A stretch of DNA of 64,000 nt from SSF14 sp046331245 (GCA_046331245.1 JAXLRH010000006.1:186001-250000); one strand, 5' to 3'; shown: positions 53,580 through 62,209, counted from the stretch's first letter. Program-made: numbers and translations. Notes: generated by a model not told the origin, from the letters alone.

Positions 53580-55384
53580 GCAGGTCGCTGTGGACGGGCC
53601 CGCGGTCCGATCCGCGCCGGTATCGGGTCACCCTCGACGGTGACGAGCCGGTCCCGGAGCCCGGCAGCGGAGGCGACGGCCTGGTCTTCGCGGCGAGGAC
53701 CCGGTACGGCTCGCCCGACGGCACGGAACGTCAGGTGGCGCTGAAGTTGAAGCTGCGGGTGCGCGAGCTCGACGAGCACGAGCTGGCCCGGCGGGCGTCG
53801 ATCCTCAAGGCCGTCGACCATCCCAACGTCATGCGGGCGACCGACGGGTTCATCGGGCCGGCCCTCACCGCCGAGGATCCCGACTCGATCGACGACGACG
53901 CGTTCGACCTCGTCTGGGTGGTCCTGGAGTGGGTCGAGGGGCAGCGGCTGTCGACGATGCTCCCCGTCGATCCGGACACGGCGCTCACGATGACGGCGCA
54001 GATCGCGCGCGGTGTCGCGTCGATGCATGCGATGCGGTCCGAGCACGCTCCGTCGGGCGTGCTCCACCGGGACGTGAAGCCGTCGAACGTGAAGCTCACC
54101 CCCGAGGGAACCGCGGTGCTGATCGACTTCGGATCGGCTGGACCGGCGCACGACGCCTGGGTGCAGGACGGCACGCCCGGTTGGCTGGCCCCCGAGGTGG
54201 TGGCCGGCGCACCGATGGCGGCGCCGTCCGACGTGTGGGGAGTCGGCGCGGTCGCCCACGCGGCGATCACCGGTCGCGTCCCCCTCCACGACGGCGCCGC
54301 CTGCTCACGCGAGCGGATCCGCGTGGTGCTCGACGCCGCCGGGCACCCGGCCTCGGTCGCCGTGGCCGACCACATCGCGGCGCTGCTCGAGACCGATCCG
54401 GCGGCGCGGCCCTCCGACCTCGACCGATGGGCCGACGGGCTCGACGCGCTTCGGAAGGGAGTGCCGCGCTCCGATCGATCGCGTGCCCGCACCGTGGTGA
54501 TCGTCGGCGTGGTCGCCGTGGCCGTCGCCGCGATCGGCTGGGCCCTGCTGCACAGCGCCACGGGCCGCGACGCCGCGGCCACGGGCCGGCGCGACGGGTC
54601 GCCGACGACGACCCGATCCACGCCGGGCGCCGGGGTCGAGGTGGCAGCCGAGTCGACGGAGGTCACGGCACCGACCTCCACCGAGCGGTTCGGCGAGGCG
54701 GTCGTGCGGCGCATCGTCCCGGCGGACGGCGACTCGGCAGACGTCGAGCTCGTGTCACCCGACGGGGTCACGGTTCGGCTCACCGACGTCGAGTACCGCT
54801 CGTACCGCGAGATCGCCGGGCGCGCGCAGCCCGAGGCGGCCACGCGGTACGGCGGCTACCCCACCGGCATCCGCCGTCAGCGCGACCCGGCGGCGATCGT
54901 CATCGAGCTGTCGAAGGGAGGGCTGATCGTCGGCCAGCGCGACGACACGCAGATGTTCTGGATCCCGCTGCAGGCGAGGGGACAATGGGAGGCCGACGGC
55001 GGTCTCACCGGCAAGCTCGGGTTCCCGGTCTCGAACCCCTACTTCACCGGCACCGGCCTCCAACTCGACTTCGAGCGCGGATCGCTCACGGTGGGGCTGG
55101 AACCGGGCGCTCCGGTGAACATCGCGGCCACGTACCTCGTCGACCCGGCGGCGACGCTGACGCCGCTCGGCGACCTGCGCGGCCACGTGCTCCGGCAGGC
55201 GGGCAGCACCACCTGGTTCGTCGACGACCATCTCGTGCGGCACTGGATCCGCGACGCCGACGTGTACCGCTGCCTGGACGCGGCGTCGCGCCAGATTCCC
55301 GGCGACGCGCCGGGAGCCGGCGTCTTCTCCCTGAGGCTCGGCGCGCCGGCCACGTGCGCGCTGGCGCGGGTCGAGGCCCGCTGA
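53576..55384 (+). CDS. Membrane Ser/Thr protein kinase with extracytoplasmic LGFP-like domain
   Basis: 602 aa from GTG 53576. The cytoplasmic kinase domain (about residues 25-290) has VALKLKLR (Lys), VLHRDVKPSNVKL (catalytic Asp near 166), LIDFGSAG and LAPEVV. A single membrane helix follows (TVVIVGVVAVAVAAIGWALL, about 306-325). The outer part contains GKLGFPVSNP near residue 480 and flanking strands as in LGFP cell-wall-associated repeats. It is probably a sensor of the cell envelope. Coupled to the FHA-HTH gene. Confidence 0.9.
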   Translation: MSRSLWTGPRSDPRRYRVTLDGDEPVPEPGSGGDGLVFAARTRYGSPDGTERQVALKLKLRVRELDEHELARRASILKAVDHPNVMRATDGFIGPALTAEDPDSIDDDAFDLVWVVLEWVEGQRLSTMLPVDPDTALTMTAQIARGVASMHAMRSEHAPSGVLHRDVKPSNVKLTPEGTAVLIDFGSAGPAHDAWVQDGTPGWLAPEVVAGAPMAAPSDVWGVGAVAHAAITGRVPLHDGAACSRERIRVVLDAAGHPASVAVADHIAALLETDPAARPSDLDRWADGLDALRKGVPRSDRSRARTVVIVGVVAVAVAAIGWALLHSATGRDAAATGRRDGSPTTTRSTPGAGVEVAAESTEVTAPTSTERFGEAVVRRIVPADGDSADVELVSPDGVTVRLTDVEYRSYREIAGRAQPEAATRYGGYPTGIRRQRDPAAIVIELSKGGLIVGQRDDTQMFWIPLQARGQWEADGGLTGKLGFPVSNPYFTGTGLQLDFERGSLTVGLEPGAPVNIAATYLVDPAATLTPLGDLRGHVLRQAGSTTWFVDDHLVRHWIRDADVYRCLDAASRQIPGDAPGAGVFSLRLGAPATCALARVEAR

Positions 55385-55390
55385 GCCCGT

Positions 55391-56131
55391 TCAGACGCGC
55401 TTGGTGTCGCGGCGGTAGGCCCAGGTGGCCCACACGGTCATCGCCGCAGTCCACGCACCGACGACCACCCAGCCCTTGAGCGGCCACGGGTCGCCGCCGA
55501 TGCCGATGTGGCTGGCCTGGGTGAGCCAGAACGACGGCACCAGCTCACCGATCTGGCGGAGCACGCCGGTGGCCGGGAGCGGGAACCACTGGCCGCCGAG
55601 GAACCCGAAGAAGGCCGAACCTCCGCCGACGGCCGGGCCCATGGAGTCGGTCGACAGCAGGTGGCCGACCGCGATGCCGAGGGCGATGAACGGGGCGACG
55701 CCCACGAGGAGCAGACCGGTCATCGCGAGCCACCGCGCGATCGAGTCGATGCGCACGCCGAGGGCGAGGCCGGCCGCGTAGAGCAGCACGATGCTCGCCG
55801 CCGACATGACGTAGGCCGTGATGACCTTCGTGCGGAAGTACACGCCGACGCGCAGCGGGGTGAGCCGCAGCTGGCGGTTCCACCCGGTCGCCCGTTCGGT
55901 GGCGATGCGGCCGCCCCCCGAGATGCCGGCGATCATCGCGCCGTAGCCCGCCATCGACACCATGTAGTACAGGGCGAAGTTGAGGCGGAAGTTGCCCATG
56001 TTGATGCTCTGGTCCTTGTTGCTCCCGCCGATGACGAGGAACAGCGCGAGCGGGAAGCCCAGCGAGAAGATGAACGCCCGCCGGTTGCGGAACAGGCGCA
56101 GCAGCTCGTAGCGGAGGTAGGTGCCGTTCAC
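55391..56131 (-). CDS. ABC-2 type transporter permease
   Basis: 246 aa from GTG 56131, overlapping the ATPase stop (GTGA). Six membrane segments; YLRYELLRLFRNRRAFIFSLGFPLALFLVIGG opens the chain (core LLRLFRNRRAFIFSLGFP), then RATGWNRQLRLTPLRVGVYF and a late AFFGFLGGQWFP. It forms an exporter with the upstream ATPase. It converges on the kinase gene with 6 bp between. Confidence 0.88.
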   Translation of the reverse strand: MNGTYLRYELLRLFRNRRAFIFSLGFPLALFLVIGGSNKDQSINMGNFRLNFALYYMVSMAGYGAMIAGISGGGRIATERATGWNRQLRLTPLRVGVYFRTKVITAYVMSAASIVLLYAAGLALGVRIDSIARWLAMTGLLLVGVAPFIALGIAVGHLLSTDSMGPAVGGGSAFFGFLGGQWFPLPATGVLRQIGELVPSFWLTQASHIGIGGDPWPLKGWVVVGAWTAAMTVWATWAYRRDTKRV

Positions 56132-57072
56132 GAGTGCTCCCCCACCGGCTCGGTTGCGACGGCGTCGTCGGAGGTGAGATCCAGGAACACCTGCTCGAGG
56201 CCGGCGCCGGTGATCTCGATGTCGGCGACCGCCGGGTGTCGAGCGAGCAGATCGCGGATCGCGGCGTCGGAGTCGTCGCACACGAGCTCGATCGACGTGC
56301 CGTGCACCGAGGCGGACCGTACGCCGGCCAGGGCCGCGAGCGCCGCCTCGCCGACGCCGTCGAGCGTGGCCCGGATGCGGCGGCCGCCGGCCGCGGCGCG
56401 GAGCTCGGTCGTCGACCCGTCGGCCACCACCCGGCCGCGCGCCATGAGCACGATGCGGTCCGCGCTGGCGTCGGCCTCCTCGAGGTAGTGCGTCGCGAAG
56501 ATCACGGTGCGGCCGCGCTCGGTGAACGTGCGCATCGTGCGCCAGAACTGGTTGCGCGCCTCCACGTCCATCGCGACGGTCGGCTCGTCGAGGATGATCA
56601 CGTCGGGGTCGGACACCATGGCGACGGCGAAGCGCACCCGCTGCGTCTGACCGCCCGACAGCTTGTTGGTGGCGCGATCGGCGAGGTCGGCGATGCCCGC
56701 CAGCTCGAGCGTCTCGTCTACCGGCATGCGTCGCGGGAACAGCGACCCCATCATGTCGATGAGCTCCCGCACCGACAGCTCGCCGAGCACCGCACCGACC
56801 TGCAGCATCGCCCCGATCCTGCCGTCGGCCACCGCCTGCGCCGGCGTCGAGCCCAGCACCTGCACGGTGCCCGAGTCGGGCGCCGACAGGCCGAGGATCA
56901 TCTCGATCGTCGACGACTTCCCCGCGCCGTTGGGACCGAGCAGGGCGACCACCTCGCCGCTCGCGATGTCGAGATCGATGCCGGTGACGGCGTGCACCCG
57001 TCCCGACGGACCGGCGAACGACTTCTGGATGCCCTGGAGCGAGATGGCCGACACGAACGGCCATTCAACCAC
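56128..57072 (-). CDS. ABC transporter ATPase
   Basis: About 314 aa from GTG 57072; GTG 57054 (VSAISLQGIQKSFAG) is an alternative. Walker A GPNGAGKSSTIEMI, signature KLSGGQTQRVRFA, Walker B VIILDEPTVAMDVEA, switch His in IFATHYLEEAD. The C-terminus ends with an accessory domain (GLEQVFLDLTSDD). It energises the permease encoded next. It lies 52 bp after acyl-CoA dehydrogenase on the same strand, so it may share the TetR-controlled transcript. Confidence 0.92.
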   Translation of the reverse strand: MVEWPFVSAISLQGIQKSFAGPSGRVHAVTGIDLDIASGEVVALLGPNGAGKSSTIEMILGLSAPDSGTVQVLGSTPAQAVADGRIGAMLQVGAVLGELSVRELIDMMGSLFPRRMPVDETLELAGIADLADRATNKLSGGQTQRVRFAVAMVSDPDVIILDEPTVAMDVEARNQFWRTMRTFTERGRTVIFATHYLEEADASADRIVLMARGRVVADGSTTELRAAAGGRRIRATLDGVGEAALAALAGVRSASVHGTSIELVCDDSDAAIRDLLARHPAVADIEITGAGLEQVFLDLTSDDAVATEPVGEHS

Positions 57073-57124
57073 GACGGTCGGGGGCGGCGGCGTCAGCGGC
57101 GTGTGCCGGCCGCTCCGGCGCCGC

Positions 57125-58438
57125 TCACGCGTTCTTCGGCAGCTCGGAGAACGGCACGGTCTTGTCGTTGTTGGGCTCCTTGGGGAGGCCCAGCACGCGC
57201 TCGCCGATGATGTTGCGCTGCACCTGGTCGGTGCCGCCGTAGATCGGCGGGCCCTGCGCCCACAGCGCCGTCGTGGTGACGGCGTTGAGGAACGGGTTGC
57301 CGGTGGCGGCGTCGAGCGCCGGCCGATCGGCGTCGTCGTACGCGTGCAGCATGCCCTGCGCTCCGACGATGCGGAGACCGAGGTCGCGGCTCAGGCGCAT
57401 GGTGTCGCTCATCGCCAGCTTCGACAGGTTCGCCATGCCCGGCACGTCCTTGCCGGCCTTGCGGGCGGCCTTGACGCGAAGGGTGTTGAACCGGCCGAGC
57501 TCGCCGAGCACGTGGAGGCGGACGAGGTCCTGACGCACGTTCGCGTCGGACGCCATGCCGTTGCCCGCCGCGAGATCCGCGAGCAGCTTGGCCATGCCGC
57601 TGAGCCCGCCCGCGGCGGCCGAGCTCCCACCGGCCGGTGGCCGGCGCGGCGCGCGCTGGGCCGTCACGAAGTCGCCGGCCCGCTTCGCCAGGTGTCCCAC
57701 GATGGTGCCGGGCGACGCGGCGCCCGCACCGCCCGACCCGCCACCGGTGCCGAGCCCGGCGCGCTCGTTGGCCAGGGTCGTGTTGGCGACCGCCCAGCCC
57801 TGGTTGCGGTCGCCGATGATCGCGCTCGACGGCACCCGGGCGTCGGTGATGAACACCTCGTTGAACAGCGCGTGCCCGGTCATCTCGCGCAGCGGCCGGA
57901 TCTCGATGCCGGGCTGGTGCATGTCGAGCGCGAACCACGTGATGCCCTGGTGCTTCGGCAGCTCCGGCGCCGTTCGGGCGATGAGCATGCCGAGGTCGGC
58001 GACCGAGCCGAACGAGGTCCACACCTTCTGCCCGTTGACGATCCACTCGTCGCCGTCCTCCAGCGCGCGGGTGGTGAGACCGGCGAGGTCGGAGCCGGCG
58101 CCCGGCTCGCTGAACAGCTGGCACCAGGCCTTCGCACCGGTGACGATGTCGCGCACGTACAGGTCGATCTGCTCCTGCGTGCCGTGGGTGGCGATGGTCG
58201 GCGCCGCCAGCAGCAGGCCGAGACCGGCCGGCGCGCCGAGCGCGCCGTACTCGGCGATCTCGTTCTGCACGCGCACGGCGTCGTTGCGTGCGAGCCCCTT
58301 GCCGTACGCGTTCGTGGGAAGGCCCGGCGCCGCCCAGCCGGACAGACCCAGCCGCTGCCACCAGTCGGCGACGGTGAGATCGGGATCCCAGTTGTCGTCG
58401 AGCCACGCCCGCAGTTCGTCGGTCAGCACATCACCCAT
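57125..58438 (-). CDS. Acyl-CoA dehydrogenase family protein
   Basis: 437 aa from ATG 58438. Signatures: WCQLFSEPGAGSDLAGL, GQKVWTSFG and, near the end, GPPIYGGTDQVQRNIIGERVLGLP. A Gly/Ala/Ser/Pro-rich insertion around residues 235-280 (GTGGGSGGAGAASPG) is unusual. The C-terminal region matches FAD-dependent acyl-CoA dehydrogenases. The leader contains a hairpin that includes the ribosome-binding site. It follows the phytanoyl-CoA dioxygenase gene, suggesting a branched acyl or isoprenoid acid pathway. Confidence 0.92.
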   Translation of the reverse strand: MGDVLTDELRAWLDDNWDPDLTVADWWQRLGLSGWAAPGLPTNAYGKGLARNDAVRVQNEIAEYGALGAPAGLGLLLAAPTIATHGTQEQIDLYVRDIVTGAKAWCQLFSEPGAGSDLAGLTTRALEDGDEWIVNGQKVWTSFGSVADLGMLIARTAPELPKHQGITWFALDMHQPGIEIRPLREMTGHALFNEVFITDARVPSSAIIGDRNQGWAVANTTLANERAGLGTGGGSGGAGAASPGTIVGHLAKRAGDFVTAQRAPRRPPAGGSSAAAGGLSGMAKLLADLAAGNGMASDANVRQDLVRLHVLGELGRFNTLRVKAARKAGKDVPGMANLSKLAMSDTMRLSRDLGLRIVGAQGMLHAYDDADRPALDAATGNPFLNAVTTTALWAQGPPIYGGTDQVQRNIIGERVLGLPKEPNNDKTVPFSELPKNA

Positions 58439-58448
58439 GTCGGCACTC

Positions 58449-58465
58449 CCCCTCGTTTCGAGGGG
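58449..58465 (-). promoter_or_regulatory. Hairpin holding the ribosome-binding site of acyl-CoA dehydrogenase
   Basis: Read on the reverse strand, CCCCTCG-AAA-CGAGGGG has a 7-bp stem. The Shine-Dalgarno sequence GAGGGGGAG begins in the 3' arm and the ATG is 10 nt beyond the stem. In the 35-nt gap after the dioxygenase gene it may limit translation, or act as a weak attenuator. Confidence 0.5.
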
Positions 58466-58473
58466 AATGCTTA

Positions 58474-59676
58474 TCAGCGGGCGGCGGCCTGCGAGGTATT
58501 GCGCGGGGCGCCCTCGCGGGACGCCTTCAGCAGCCGGCGGCTCGCCGCCCGCGCCGCGCCGTCGTCGTGCGACGGGAGGCGGAAGCCGGTGTACAGCACG
58601 CGCCGCTCGGTGTCGGTGGGCGGCTGGGCCATGTGGAGCGTGCAGCTGAGGTGCACCGTGACGTCGCCGGTCTCGGTGGGCAGCGGGACGTCGGGGAGGT
58701 CGAGCGTCGTCGTGTCGAGGAGCGACGGCCACACGCGGGCGCGGTGCGACCCGGCGATGACCCGGAGCTGACCCGAGGTCGGTCCGCCGCCGGTGACCGA
58801 GATGCCGACGGTGAGCGCGCTGCACTCGTAGCTGTGGCGCCCGAGGCTGCAGTCCTTGTGCCAGGGCACGTCGGAGATGCCGTTGACGACGCCGAGCGGC
58901 TTGAACAGCGCCTCGACCCGGTTGTCCGTGGCCCAGTCGACGGTGTGACCGCAGTCCGCGATCTCGGCGATGCGGAGGAAGCGTGGGTCGTCGAGGATCG
59001 AGGCGACGGTGGGCGACTGACGTTCGAAGTGCTGCATGCGGACGACCCGCTCGGTGCCGTCGTCGAGGGTCGCCCACCAGCTGTCGCCGTCGTCGGGTCG
59101 GTAGGTCGGCTCGGCCGCGTCCATGTCGGCGCTCACCTGCGCCATCTCCTCCTCGGTGAACACGCCGCGGAGGTGCACGTACCCGGCGGTCTCGAGGAAC
59201 GAGCGGATCTCCGCGGGATCGTCGTCGATGGAGAAGCTGCGGTGGAGGTCGACGGGCAGGTCGACGGTGCCGGGCACGTACACGGGCACGTCGTCGAGGA
59301 GGCTCCGCCACAGGAGCCACCAGTCGAGGAAGCGGCCGATGCCGCCGCCGACGAGGTCGAGCGTGCCGGCGGTCATGAGACCGATCGGGGTGACCTGGTC
59401 GTTGACGAGCGAGGCGAGCTGGTCGGGCGTGAGCCGGAGGCGGAGCTTCGCGGGGTTGCCGCCCGACTCGATCCCGATCACGTCGGGCTGCGGGCGCGTC
59501 AGCGTCCACGACCGGTCGTCCACCTCGACCGTCATCGGACGGAGGTCGAGGCCGGAGGCCAGCGCGACGAGCGCCGACCGGGAGCGGGCGAGACCGGGGA
59601 GGGTCTCATCGAGGAACGTGGGTGCGTCGACGACCGGAACCTCGCCGTCGCGCCGGGTGCGCTGATCGATGGTCAC
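58474..59676 (-). CDS. Phytanoyl-CoA dioxygenase (PhyH) family protein
   Basis: 400 aa from GTG 59676 (TTG 59691 would add five residues). The Fe(II)/2-oxoglutarate site appears as DVPWHKDCSLGRHSYE (His-x-Asp), HLSCTLHMAQPP (distal His) and RRVLYTGFRLPS (Arg for the oxoacid). The first 140 residues are an unusual extension. TACACT lies 6 nt before the GTG, with TTGTCG 17 bp further up as a -35. A TetR-type palindrome overlaps this promoter. The enzyme probably hydroxylates an acyl or other small substrate. Confidence 0.85.
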   Translation of the reverse strand: MTIDQRTRRDGEVPVVDAPTFLDETLPGLARSRSALVALASGLDLRPMTVEVDDRSWTLTRPQPDVIGIESGGNPAKLRLRLTPDQLASLVNDQVTPIGLMTAGTLDLVGGGIGRFLDWWLLWRSLLDDVPVYVPGTVDLPVDLHRSFSIDDDPAEIRSFLETAGYVHLRGVFTEEEMAQVSADMDAAEPTYRPDDGDSWWATLDDGTERVVRMQHFERQSPTVASILDDPRFLRIAEIADCGHTVDWATDNRVEALFKPLGVVNGISDVPWHKDCSLGRHSYECSALTVGISVTGGGPTSGQLRVIAGSHRARVWPSLLDTTTLDLPDVPLPTETGDVTVHLSCTLHMAQPPTDTERRVLYTGFRLPSHDDGAARAASRRLLKASREGAPRNTSQAAAR

Positions 59677-59687
59677 CGTTGCAGTGT

Positions 59688-59705
59688 ACAAAGAGAGTTC
59701 TTTGT
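59688..59705. promoter_or_regulatory. TetR-type palindrome between phyH and tetR
   Basis: ACAAAGA-GAGT-TCTTTGT is a perfect dyad with 7-bp arms. It covers the spacer between the -10 and -35 elements of the phyH promoter. TTGTCGACAA, a perfect 10-bp palindrome, follows within the same gap (59702-59711). Position and form fit the binding site of the divergent TetR. Confidence 0.6.
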
Positions 59706-59729
59706 CGACAAGGGTCCTAGGCTCGCGCC

Positions 59730-60329
59730 GTGGCCGGAACCCGGGAACGACTGCTCGACGCCGCGTTGGCCGCGTTCGCGGTGAACGGCGTCGAGGGCAC
59801 GCCGGTCACCGAGCTCGAGCAGCGCGCCGGCCTCGCCCCGGGCAGCGGCGGCTTCTACCGATACTTCCGGACCAAGGACGAGGTGCTCGAGGCCGCGGTC
59901 CGCCGGGAGGTCGCCAGGGTGCGCGAGCGGCGCGGCCCCACCGCACCGGCCGACGAGGGCGGTGGCGACGACATCAGTGGCGGCGACGCACGCACGAACC
60001 TCCGGCGCGACTTCGAGGCCGCTCTCGACACCCTCCACACCGTGCGGCCGCTCATCGCGATCCTCGCCCGGGAGCGGGACCGCATCCCCGAGCTCGCCAC
60101 CGAGATCGCCGAGGAGCTGGTCACCGGTGGCGTGCGCCACGAGCAGTCGCTGCTCGCGACCGACGACACGCACACCCGCACCGCGACCGACGCGCTCGGC
60201 TCGGTCGCCATCAGCGCGCTGGTCGGCTACCACCTGGCCACCGACTACTTCGGCTCGCCCCCGGCCGGAGTCGGCCGCGACGAGTTCGTCGACACCCTCG
60301 TCGAGCTGTTCAGCCCTCGCTCGGCCTGA
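59730..60329 (+). CDS. TetR/AcrR family transcriptional regulator
   Basis: 199 aa from GTG 59730; TAGGCT lies 6 nt upstream. The HTH is TRERLLDAALAAFAVNGVEGTPVTELEQRAGLAPGSGGFYRYFRTKDEV (key recognition part LAPGSGGFYRYFRTKDE). The C-terminal domain is the usual ligand-binding bundle. It most likely represses the divergent dioxygenase/acyl-CoA dehydrogenase genes, with an acyl-CoA or related lipid as inducer. The 3' end overlaps the convergent nitroreductase gene by 20 bp. Confidence 0.9.
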   Translation: MAGTRERLLDAALAAFAVNGVEGTPVTELEQRAGLAPGSGGFYRYFRTKDEVLEAAVRREVARVRERRGPTAPADEGGGDDISGGDARTNLRRDFEAALDTLHTVRPLIAILARERDRIPELATEIAEELVTGGVRHEQSLLATDDTHTRTATDALGSVAISALVGYHLATDYFGSPPAGVGRDEFVDTLVELFSPRSA

Positions 60330-60987
60330 TCGGCTGCTTGTATGCGTCGAGGTAGGTGATGTCCGCCACCGGCGGCCGGGCCGCAGGCCGGAAGTCGGTG
60401 CCGAGCGTGTACGCCACCGGCAGCAGACCCGCCTGGGTCATGTGCCCGGGGATGCCCAGCACGTCCGCCGCCTCCTGCTCGAGACCCAGGTGGAGCGTCG
60501 TGTAGCAGCTGCCCAGGCCGCGGCTGCGCAGCGCGAGCTGGAAGCTCCACATCGCCGGCAGGATCGACCCCATCAAGCCCGCAGCCGCCGCGGTGATGCT
60601 GCCGAACCCTGCGGTCAGCTCGTCGTCGAGCCGCCCGATGATGAGCGGGATGACGAGCACCGGCACCTCCTGCAGGTGCTCGGCGAGGAAGTTCGCCGAG
60701 TCCATGACGCGGCCGGACTGGTCGGCCATGTCGGCCTGTGCGGCGGCCGCCGCGAGGTACTCGCCGCCGGCGCGCCGGTAGATGTCGGCCAGCGCGTCCT
60801 TGCGGCTCTGATCGCGGACCACGAGCCATCGCCACCCCTGGCGGTTCGAACCGGTCGGCGCCTGGACGGCCAGCTGCAGGCACTCGAGCAGCACGTCGTC
60901 GGGCACCGGGCGGCTGAGGTCGAGTCGCTTGCGCACCGCCCTCGTCGTCGAGAGCAGCGCGTCCACCTGGTCGAGATCGAAGTCCAT
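60310..60987 (-). CDS. Nitroreductase family protein
   Basis: 225 aa from ATG 60987; AAGACT lies 6 nt upstream. FMN-binding motifs are TTRAVRKRLDLSRPV at the N-terminus, APTGSNRQGWRWLVVRD and GLGSCYTTLHLGLE. Members reduce nitro compounds, quinones or enones with NAD(P)H, and actinobacterial forms are often F420- or FMN-dependent. It converges on the TetR gene. Confidence 0.92.
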   Translation of the reverse strand: MDFDLDQVDALLSTTRAVRKRLDLSRPVPDDVLLECLQLAVQAPTGSNRQGWRWLVVRDQSRKDALADIYRRAGGEYLAAAAAQADMADQSGRVMDSANFLAEHLQEVPVLVIPLIIGRLDDELTAGFGSITAAAAGLMGSILPAMWSFQLALRSRGLGSCYTTLHLGLEQEAADVLGIPGHMTQAGLLPVAYTLGTDFRPAARPPVADITYLDAYKQPIRPSEG

Positions 60988-61010
60988 CGCGGCAGTCTTG
61001 CCGCCCGGGC

Positions 61011-62117
61011 TCAGACGCGACGGAACTTCTGGAAGAACTGCCAGATGAGCTTCGTGGCGTCGACGTCGAACGTGGTGTACCCCACGACCTGCGCGATGTT
61101 CCTGCTGAACTCGCTGCCGGGCCACGCGTGGCCGCCGTTGGCGACGATGTAGAACTCCACGTCGGCGCCGGCCGGGCAGTCGTAGGTGCGCAGCGTCACC
61201 TCGGCCGACACCGGGGTGTCGGTGGCCGTCGCCGTACACCCGTTGCGCGCCGCCCACGCCTTCACGTTCGCCGGGTAGCCGGGACCGTTGAGATCGGCGG
61301 GCGCGGTGGTCGTGGTGGTGCCCCCGCCGGACGAGGCCGTGCCGCCGGAGATGAGCTTCACGATGTCGCCCACACCACCGTTGAACCGGAGGATCGGGTC
61401 GGCAGTGCCGTGGAACGCCAGCAGGGGCACCCGCGCCGACGGCGCGCAGTCGTCGAACTCCGTCGCGCCGGCCACCGTGGCGACGGCGGCGAACCGGTCG
61501 GCCATCCGGCATGCGAGGAGCGAGGCCATCATGGCGCCGTTCGACAGCCCGTCCGCGTACACGCGGGTGGTGTCGATGCACAGCGTCGACTCGAGCTGGT
61601 CGAGCACGGCGCTCGTGTAGTCCAGGTCGATGTTCGGGCCGGCGATCGTGCCGCCCGGCCCCGCAGCCCAGTGGGCGACGGGCGCGCTCGGCGTGGAGAT
61701 GCCCTGCGGGAACGCGACGACGAAACCGGCCGACGTGGCGAGGTCGCCGAACTTCGACATCTGCGCGTGTGCGGTCGCGCCCTCCATGAGGCCGTGGAAG
61801 TCGAGCACGAGCGGCATCGGGGTGGCAGGCGCGGTGGCGGCGGGCATCGTGACGAGATACCACCGCTCGTCGCCGCCCACCTGCACGGTGCGCTTGTCGA
61901 GCTGCAGCGCCGCGCCGGTCGCTGCACCGCAGCCCCTCGACGGTGCGGGTGGCGCCGTCGTCGTGGTGGTCGACGCTGGGGCGGTGGTCGAGGCCGGCGC
62001 CGTCGTGGCGTTCCGGTCGGAGGCCGAGTCGGCATCGGTGCCGCCGCACGCGGCGAGCAGCATCGAGGCGGCGAGCGCCGTTGCGAGCATGGTGCGCATC
62101 GAGGTCGTCGAGGTCAT
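61011..62117 (-). CDS. Secreted PHB-depolymerase/feruloyl-esterase-like lipoprotein
   Basis: 368 aa from ATG 62117 (ATG 62099 is possible). Signal peptide with lipobox LAAC, then a Thr/Ala/Pro-rich linker. LpqC-like alpha/beta hydrolase: LVLDFHGLMEGATAH (oxyanion), YADGLSNGAMMASLLAC (nucleophile Ser), FHGTADPILRFNGG (Asp) and ANGGHAWPG (His). A Gly/Thr-rich stretch (SSGGGTTTTTAPA) interrupts the domain before the C-terminal strands. It probably hydrolyses polyesters or ester-linked compounds outside the cell. It is divergent from the alpha-galactosidase. Confidence 0.88.
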   Translation of the reverse strand: MTSTTSMRTMLATALAASMLLAACGGTDADSASDRNATTAPASTTAPASTTTTTAPPAPSRGCGAATGAALQLDKRTVQVGGDERWYLVTMPAATAPATPMPLVLDFHGLMEGATAHAQMSKFGDLATSAGFVVAFPQGISTPSAPVAHWAAGPGGTIAGPNIDLDYTSAVLDQLESTLCIDTTRVYADGLSNGAMMASLLACRMADRFAAVATVAGATEFDDCAPSARVPLLAFHGTADPILRFNGGVGDIVKLISGGTASSGGGTTTTTAPADLNGPGYPANVKAWAARNGCTATATDTPVSAEVTLRTYDCPAGADVEFYIVANGGHAWPGSEFSRNIAQVVGYTTFDVDATKLIWQFFQKFRRV

Positions 62118-62161
62118 CGTCGGTGTTTAGCCGACGACGCGCACTTCCCGTCGAACTCCCC

Positions 62162-62209
62162 TTTTGTGCCCCGGATCTACCGGGTTCCCGGTAGATCCGG
62201 GGCACAAAA
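62162..62209. repeat. Perfect 23-bp-arm inverted repeat in a divergent intergenic region
   Basis: The left arm begins TTTTGTGCCCCGG and the right arm ends CCGGGGCACAAAA; the 23-bp arms are exact complements around a 2-base centre, and CCCC/GGGG extends the stem past one bulge. It lies 45 bp from the esterase start and 37 bp before the alpha-galactosidase start, between genes transcribed away from it. It would form a very stable hairpin or cruciform. Confidence 0.85.
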
